This document shows positions 30,971 through 34,533 of a stretch of 34,533 nucleotides of DNA, one piece after another (within the stretch, counting starts at the first letter, position 1; each line of letters opens with the position of its first letter). Made by a program: the position numbers and the translations under genes. Location: positions 1-34,533 of the forward strand of contig JANNBJ010000074.1 of assembly GCA_031385325.1 (NCBI GenBank), given 5' to 3'. A model generated the notes under the pieces. That model was not told where the DNA came from and did no database searches. It was given only the letters and a program-made list of their open reading frames with translations. This DNA comes from SYFY01 sp031385325. Lineage in GTDB: Bacteria > Pseudomonadota > Gammaproteobacteria > Pseudomonadales > Azotimanducaceae.

Positions 30971-31492
30971 ATGCCAAAACACACCTCACGGCAACCCATT
31001 CTCTACATCTTCTCCGGCCTGCCAGCCACGGGTAAGTCCACGCTGTCCAGGTTGATCGCGCGTGAGTTCGGCGCTACGCATTTGCGCATCGACACGATCG
31101 AGCAAGCCCTGCGTGATCTGTGTTCGTTCGATGTTCAGGGCGAGGGCTATCGGCTCGCCTATCGGATTGCCACTGATAACCTGCGTCTGCGCACAAGCGT
31201 CGTCGCCGACTCCTGCAACCCAATTGAACTCACTCGACGTGAGTGGGAACAGGTTGCCCTTCATGCCGATGCTCGATTCATCAACATCGAAGTTTTTTGT
31301 TCTGATATAGACGAACATCGGCGGCGTGCTGAAACACGAGTTTCGGACGTACCTGGATTGACCCTGCCCACCTGGACTGAAATCGTGAATCGGGAGTACC
31401 ACGACTGGACTGTCGACCGCCTGATTGTTGACACCGCTGGGAAGACGGCACAATCGTGTGCTGCCGATCTGATTGCAGAATTGACCGCATGA
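30971..31492 (+). CDS. P-loop kinase-like ATP-binding protein
   Basis: The 173-residue protein has a Walker A motif GLPATGKST at about residues 16-24 after a hydrophobic strand (PILYIFSG), RIDTIEQALRD as the substrate-acid region, VVADSCNP as a Walker-B-like strand and an arginine-rich lid (DEHRRRAETR). This is the zeta-toxin/chloramphenicol-phosphotransferase-like or AAA_33 kinase group. It overlaps the next gene by ATGA, forming a two-gene unit. The phosphate acceptor is unknown. Confidence 0.83.
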   Translation: MPKHTSRQPILYIFSGLPATGKSTLSRLIAREFGATHLRIDTIEQALRDLCSFDVQGEGYRLAYRIATDNLRLRTSVVADSCNPIELTRREWEQVALHADARFINIEVFCSDIDEHRRRAETRVSDVPGLTLPTWTEIVNREYHDWTVDRLIVDTAGKTAQSCAADLIAELTA

Positions 31493-32013
31493 CGCATCAA
31501 CAACTTCTCAACATCCGGCCGCTTCGACTCGCCGATGCAACCACCATGTCGGCAGCCTTCGCTCGACTCGGCTGGAACAAGCCAGAGGCTCAGTACAGGA
31601 ATTTCCTGGAGGAGCAGACTGCTGGCGAACGAGATGTTTTCGTGGCCGAGTTGAATGATCAGTTCGCAGGCTACGTCACAATTTGCTGGCGATCGCCCTA
31701 CCCTCCTTTTGCTCATGATGGCATTCCGGAGGTTCAGGACTTCAACGTACTCCCTGAGTTTCGCAGACAAGGCATCGGCAATCGACTGATGGATCTGGCG
31801 GAAGAGAAAATCGCCGTCCGCCACGACACTGCAGGGATCGGGGTCGGGATGTATCCGGACTACGGTCATGCCCAACGGCTCTATGTGCTGCGTGGTTATG
31901 TGCCGGACGGGCGTGGCCTGTGTTACAAGTATCGACCGCTTGAGCCGATGGAGCAGACAGTCAATGATGATGATCTGGTGCTGTTCTTCACCAAGAAGTT
32001 GAGGGACCTCTGA
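31489..32013 (+). CDS. GNAT N-acetyltransferase
   Basis: The 174-residue protein MTHQQLLNIRPLRLADATTM contains motif A FNVLPEFRRQGIGNRLMDLA (R-R-x-G-I-G) at about 84-103, and GIGVGMYPDYGHAQRLYVLR with GYVPDG typical of GNAT motif B. ATG 31489 overlaps the kinase-like gene by ATGA, so the two are co-translated and could act on the same small molecule, as kinase/acetyltransferase pairs in resistance or detoxification do (inference). Confidence 0.86.
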   Translation: MTHQQLLNIRPLRLADATTMSAAFARLGWNKPEAQYRNFLEEQTAGERDVFVAELNDQFAGYVTICWRSPYPPFAHDGIPEVQDFNVLPEFRRQGIGNRLMDLAEEKIAVRHDTAGIGVGMYPDYGHAQRLYVLRGYVPDGRGLCYKYRPLEPMEQTVNDDDLVLFFTKKLRDL

Positions 32014-32421
32014 TCAACGCGAGCCATGATCCGTCAGAGTTTTCTTTGCAGCACAAAGATGTCCGCGAAGGCAGTTGGCGATCGAACCAGGCAGAAGGAA
32101 CGTGTACTCATTCGCTCGCGCCGCCACGCTGGTCAATCATGGCTAACCAAATGTTGTCTCTCTTATCCTCGGCTCATCGTCACCCGGCAAAATCGATCAT
32201 CGTCCCATCATCGTTCACGTCACATCGAAGTTCAGCCTTTCTCGTTACCATTGCAACGGACTCTCGCCTGACGAAAATTAAAAATTGAGCGTGTTGACTC
32301 TTTACGCCACGCGGAAATGTGAGATCTTGCAGAGGTTGCAGTGCGTTTCCTCTATGAAATCTCGGCAGCAATCCAGCTAAGCCCAATCCATATCGCTTCC
32401 TGAAGACAATCCGGAATTTTG
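32014..32421 (+). other. Intergenic stretch with no recognisable gene
   Basis: Short frames are present on both strands but none shows a family motif or ribosome-binding site. TTGACT at 32294-32299 is a good -35 hexamer but the -10 region 17-18 bases later (ATGTGA) is poor. The acyltransferase promoter is presumably here. Confidence 0.45.
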
Positions 32422-34416
32422 ATGGCCATCGACTATCGAGCTGAAATTGACGGTGTACGCGCGTTGGCTGTGATTCCCGTGGTGCTCTTTCACGCACAGA
32501 TTTCGGGGTTTGGTGGAGGGTTCGTCGGCGTCGATGTATTTTTTGTGATTTCCGGCTTTCTGATCACCGGGCTGATTCAGAAGGAAGTCGCAGCCGGAGA
32601 ATTCAGTTACATCGGGTTTTGGGAACGCCGCGCCCGTCGACTGTTGCCACCCATGACGCTGGTAGTGGCCGTTTCCTGCATTGCCGCCTGGTTCGTGTTG
32701 TTGCCCATCGAACTACGAGCCATGGGATCCTCGGTGGTTGCGTTTTCCGGCTTTTCCTCAAACATCTACTTCTGGCACAAGTCGGGATATTTTGGTGCGC
32801 CGGCGGAGTTGATCCCGCTGTTGCATACCTGGTCGCTGGGTGTCGAAGAACAGTTTTATGTACTTTTCCCCGCGGTGCTCCTGCTGCTTGCAGGTGTCAC
32901 CGCGACGCGTCGGCTGGCTGCAATTGCAGGCCTCGGTCTGGTTTCTTTCGTGGTCGGGCTGGCGTGGATAGAGCACCATCCAGACGCAGCCTACTACCTG
33001 CTACCTTCCCGCGCCTGGGAGCTGATGCTTGGTGCATACCTTGCGCTGAACAAACGGAATCTCCCGCAGTTGAAAGGTATCTATGCTGATCTTCTGCTTG
33101 TTATCGGGATGGTGTTAGTGCTGGTACCGATTTACCTGTACTCCAAGAACACTCCATTTCCTGGCTTTGCGGCTTTGGTCCCTTGTCTGGGTACGGCGAT
33201 TCTGATCTGGACCGGGCAACGGCCTGACAGTCGGCTTTCGTGGCTTTTCACAAATGGCCCGACGGTGTACATCGGCAAACTATCCTATGCCATTTATCTC
33301 TGGCACTGGCCGATCCTGACCTTGTGGGCAGCGTATGTCGGCAAGTCGCTGGCACGACTGAGTGCGACGGAAGTCAGCGGCATTCTTGCTGCCACCGTCG
33401 TCCTTTCATGGTTGTCCTATCACCTGGTAGAAAATCCGGTGCGAAAGCGCCGTGTACTGGCTTCACGCTTCGCCATATTTTCTGGATCGGCTGTAGCCAT
33501 GGGAGTGCTTGCGTCAGTCGGGCTCGCAAGCTATCTCGCGGACGGATTTGAATCGCGTGTGCCGGCCGCGGCCAGATTGATTGCGAGCGGTACCCAGGAT
33601 GAAAGTCCGCTCTGTCTGGACATTGATTTGACACCTGCGCGCATAGTTTCCGGTGACTTGTGCCAGTTTGGTACCGTTAACGGCAATGATGCTTCACCGC
33701 GCATCCTCCTGTGGGGCGATAGCCATGCAACGTCTTTGGTACCGGCTCTGGATGAGGCCGCAACATCACTCGGAATTGTTGGTGAACTGGTCTCTCGCGG
33801 CGCATGCCCACCGACACCGGATATCCTTCCGGAAGGAAAATACAGCCCTGGTTGTCCTGAGCACAACGCGGCTGTCCTCCAGCTTCTACGCACTCGACAC
33901 TATGATGCGATCGTGTTGCATGCCATCTGGAGTTCGTATGAGAGCCGAGCGAGTCTCGACTACGCTGGCCCGCCTAACGAGGTTGCCGAGGGCTTGAACT
34001 CCAGCGCGCTGTTCAACCATCAGCTTCAAAGTACATTTGACGCGGCGCAGCAGCTGTTGATACCGGTGATTCTCGTGGGTGAAGTGCCTTATCCACCGGC
34101 CGGTGACTATCACCCATCACGTTTCGCGAAAAGCGTCTGGCGCGGCGCAGATCCATCGTCCGCTGGACTAAAGCTCGTTGACTATCAGGAGCGCGGCACA
34201 CCTCTGCTGAATTTCTTGAGCCAGCAACCAGCGGGGTTGGTCACCGTTCTGGATCCTTCGACGGCCATGTGCAATTCGGCAGCTTTTTGCCCAGCAATCA
34301 TCGAAAGTCGTTCAGTGTATCGCGATGAAAATCACGTCTCCGCGTATGGAGCACGGCTGATGGTTCCGATGTTGATTCAAGCACTCAAGAACCTAGCCCG
34401 CACTATTCATGAATGA
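32422..34416 (+). CDS. OafA-type membrane acyltransferase with C-terminal SGNH domain
   Basis: The N-terminal part (residues 1-370) is an acyltransferase-3 domain of about ten helices: YRAEIDGVRALAVIPVVLFH, GGFVGVDVFFVISGFLITGL, FWERRARRLLPP and HTWSLGVEEQFYVLFP. The C-terminal SGNH/GDSL-like domain starts with LLWGDSHATSLVPAL and ends with DENHVSAYGARLMVP (Asp/His). It O-acetylates a surface polysaccharide or lipid. ATG 32422 follows GGAA; TTG 32419 is possible. The last eight codons (LARTIHE and stop) come from MITE copy 3, so the native C-terminus was replaced. Confidence 0.9.
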   Translation: MAIDYRAEIDGVRALAVIPVVLFHAQISGFGGGFVGVDVFFVISGFLITGLIQKEVAAGEFSYIGFWERRARRLLPPMTLVVAVSCIAAWFVLLPIELRAMGSSVVAFSGFSSNIYFWHKSGYFGAPAELIPLLHTWSLGVEEQFYVLFPAVLLLLAGVTATRRLAAIAGLGLVSFVVGLAWIEHHPDAAYYLLPSRAWELMLGAYLALNKRNLPQLKGIYADLLLVIGMVLVLVPIYLYSKNTPFPGFAALVPCLGTAILIWTGQRPDSRLSWLFTNGPTVYIGKLSYAIYLWHWPILTLWAAYVGKSLARLSATEVSGILAATVVLSWLSYHLVENPVRKRRVLASRFAIFSGSAVAMGVLASVGLASYLADGFESRVPAAARLIASGTQDESPLCLDIDLTPARIVSGDLCQFGTVNGNDASPRILLWGDSHATSLVPALDEAATSLGIVGELVSRGACPPTPDILPEGKYSPGCPEHNAAVLQLLRTRHYDAIVLHAIWSSYESRASLDYAGPPNEVAEGLNSSALFNHQLQSTFDAAQQLLIPVILVGEVPYPPAGDYHPSRFAKSVWRGADPSSAGLKLVDYQERGTPLLNFLSQQPAGLVTVLDPSTAMCNSAAFCPAIIESRSVYRDENHVSAYGARLMVPMLIQALKNLARTIHE

Positions 34417-34533
34417 TCTACTGCGGACGCCGAAAGCAGCGAAAACACTGGGCGTGCTCCCTCCGCGTGCTCGACGTGCTGTCAAGCACGCCTGCGCGCA
34501 CGCAGGTCCGCGCCACCCAGCGTTTTCACTACT
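34394..34533. repeat. MITE-like element, copy 3 (cut by window edge)
   Basis: TAGCCCGCACTATTCATGAA and the following interior match copies 1 and 2 with scattered substitutions and retain the 22-bp segment missing from copy 1. The right terminal repeat lies beyond the window. The left end supplies the stop codon of the acyltransferase gene. Confidence 0.85.

Noticed and set aside
1..34533. CRISPR array, tRNA or rRNA genes
   Set aside because: No regularly spaced direct repeats and no tRNA- or rRNA-like conserved segments were noticed on reading; a covariance-model scan would be needed to exclude them fully.

Overview
The window looks like a chromosomal stretch of a moderately GC-rich proteobacterium, most likely a gammaproteobacterium. 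This is inferred from integron attC sites, an IS91-type element and a WbpG/HisH/HisF sugar-amidination module. The species cannot be named from the sequence. No tRNA, rRNA, CRISPR array or integron integrase gene was found.

Left region (1-3.8 kb): an IS91-family element on the minus strand (HUH transposase running off the window, preceded by a tyrosine recombinase split by one in-frame TGA) abuts an array of promiscuous cassettes on the plus strand. The cassettes are a class I methyltransferase, a HigB/HigA-type toxin-antitoxin pair with its own promoter, and a decayed second toxin. Two attC recombination sites separate them. Without an intI this is a CALIN-type array (attC cluster lacking an integrase).

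Core (3.83-11.19 kb): four plus-strand genes joined by three consecutive 4-bp start/stop overlaps. They encode the FeS/FAD and molybdenum subunits of a xanthine-dehydrogenase-type hydroxylase, an aberrant cytochrome P450, and a free-standing A-T-TE nonribosomal peptide synthetase. I know of no described pathway with this gene set. It sits inside the cassette array and ends directly against a deleted remnant of an IS91-type recombinase gene. The working hypothesis is a carrier-bound amino-acid tailoring pathway in which a P450 and a molybdenum hydroxylase modify the loaded substrate or released product.

Array continuation (11.4-15.7 kb): hicBA, two related membrane-anchored unknowns, a MORN-repeat protein, a cupin/DUF4160 wreck and a GNAT acetyltransferase, with two further good attC sites. 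A 160-182 bp MITE-like element with 20-bp terminal inverted repeats occurs here twice, and a third copy at the right window edge supplies the last codons and stop of an acyltransferase gene.

Glycan cluster (15.8-28.9 kb): an acyl-CoA-dehydrogenase-like flavoprotein (plus strand) converges on a long minus-strand operon: NAD-dependent epimerase, DegT aminotransferase, AsnB, methyltransferase, formyltransferase, WbpG amidotransferase, HisH-like, HisF-like, glycosyltransferase and Wzx-type flippase. It should build and export an amidinated/formylated surface sugar. Two oddities stand out: six nearly contiguous hairpins between the aminotransferase and asnB, and a hisH-like gene whose expected ATG start is ATA in an ATAA overlap.

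Right flank (29.1-34.5 kb): two VOC-family proteins, a lipoprotein, a P-loop kinase-like protein, a GNAT acetyltransferase and an OafA-type acyltransferase.
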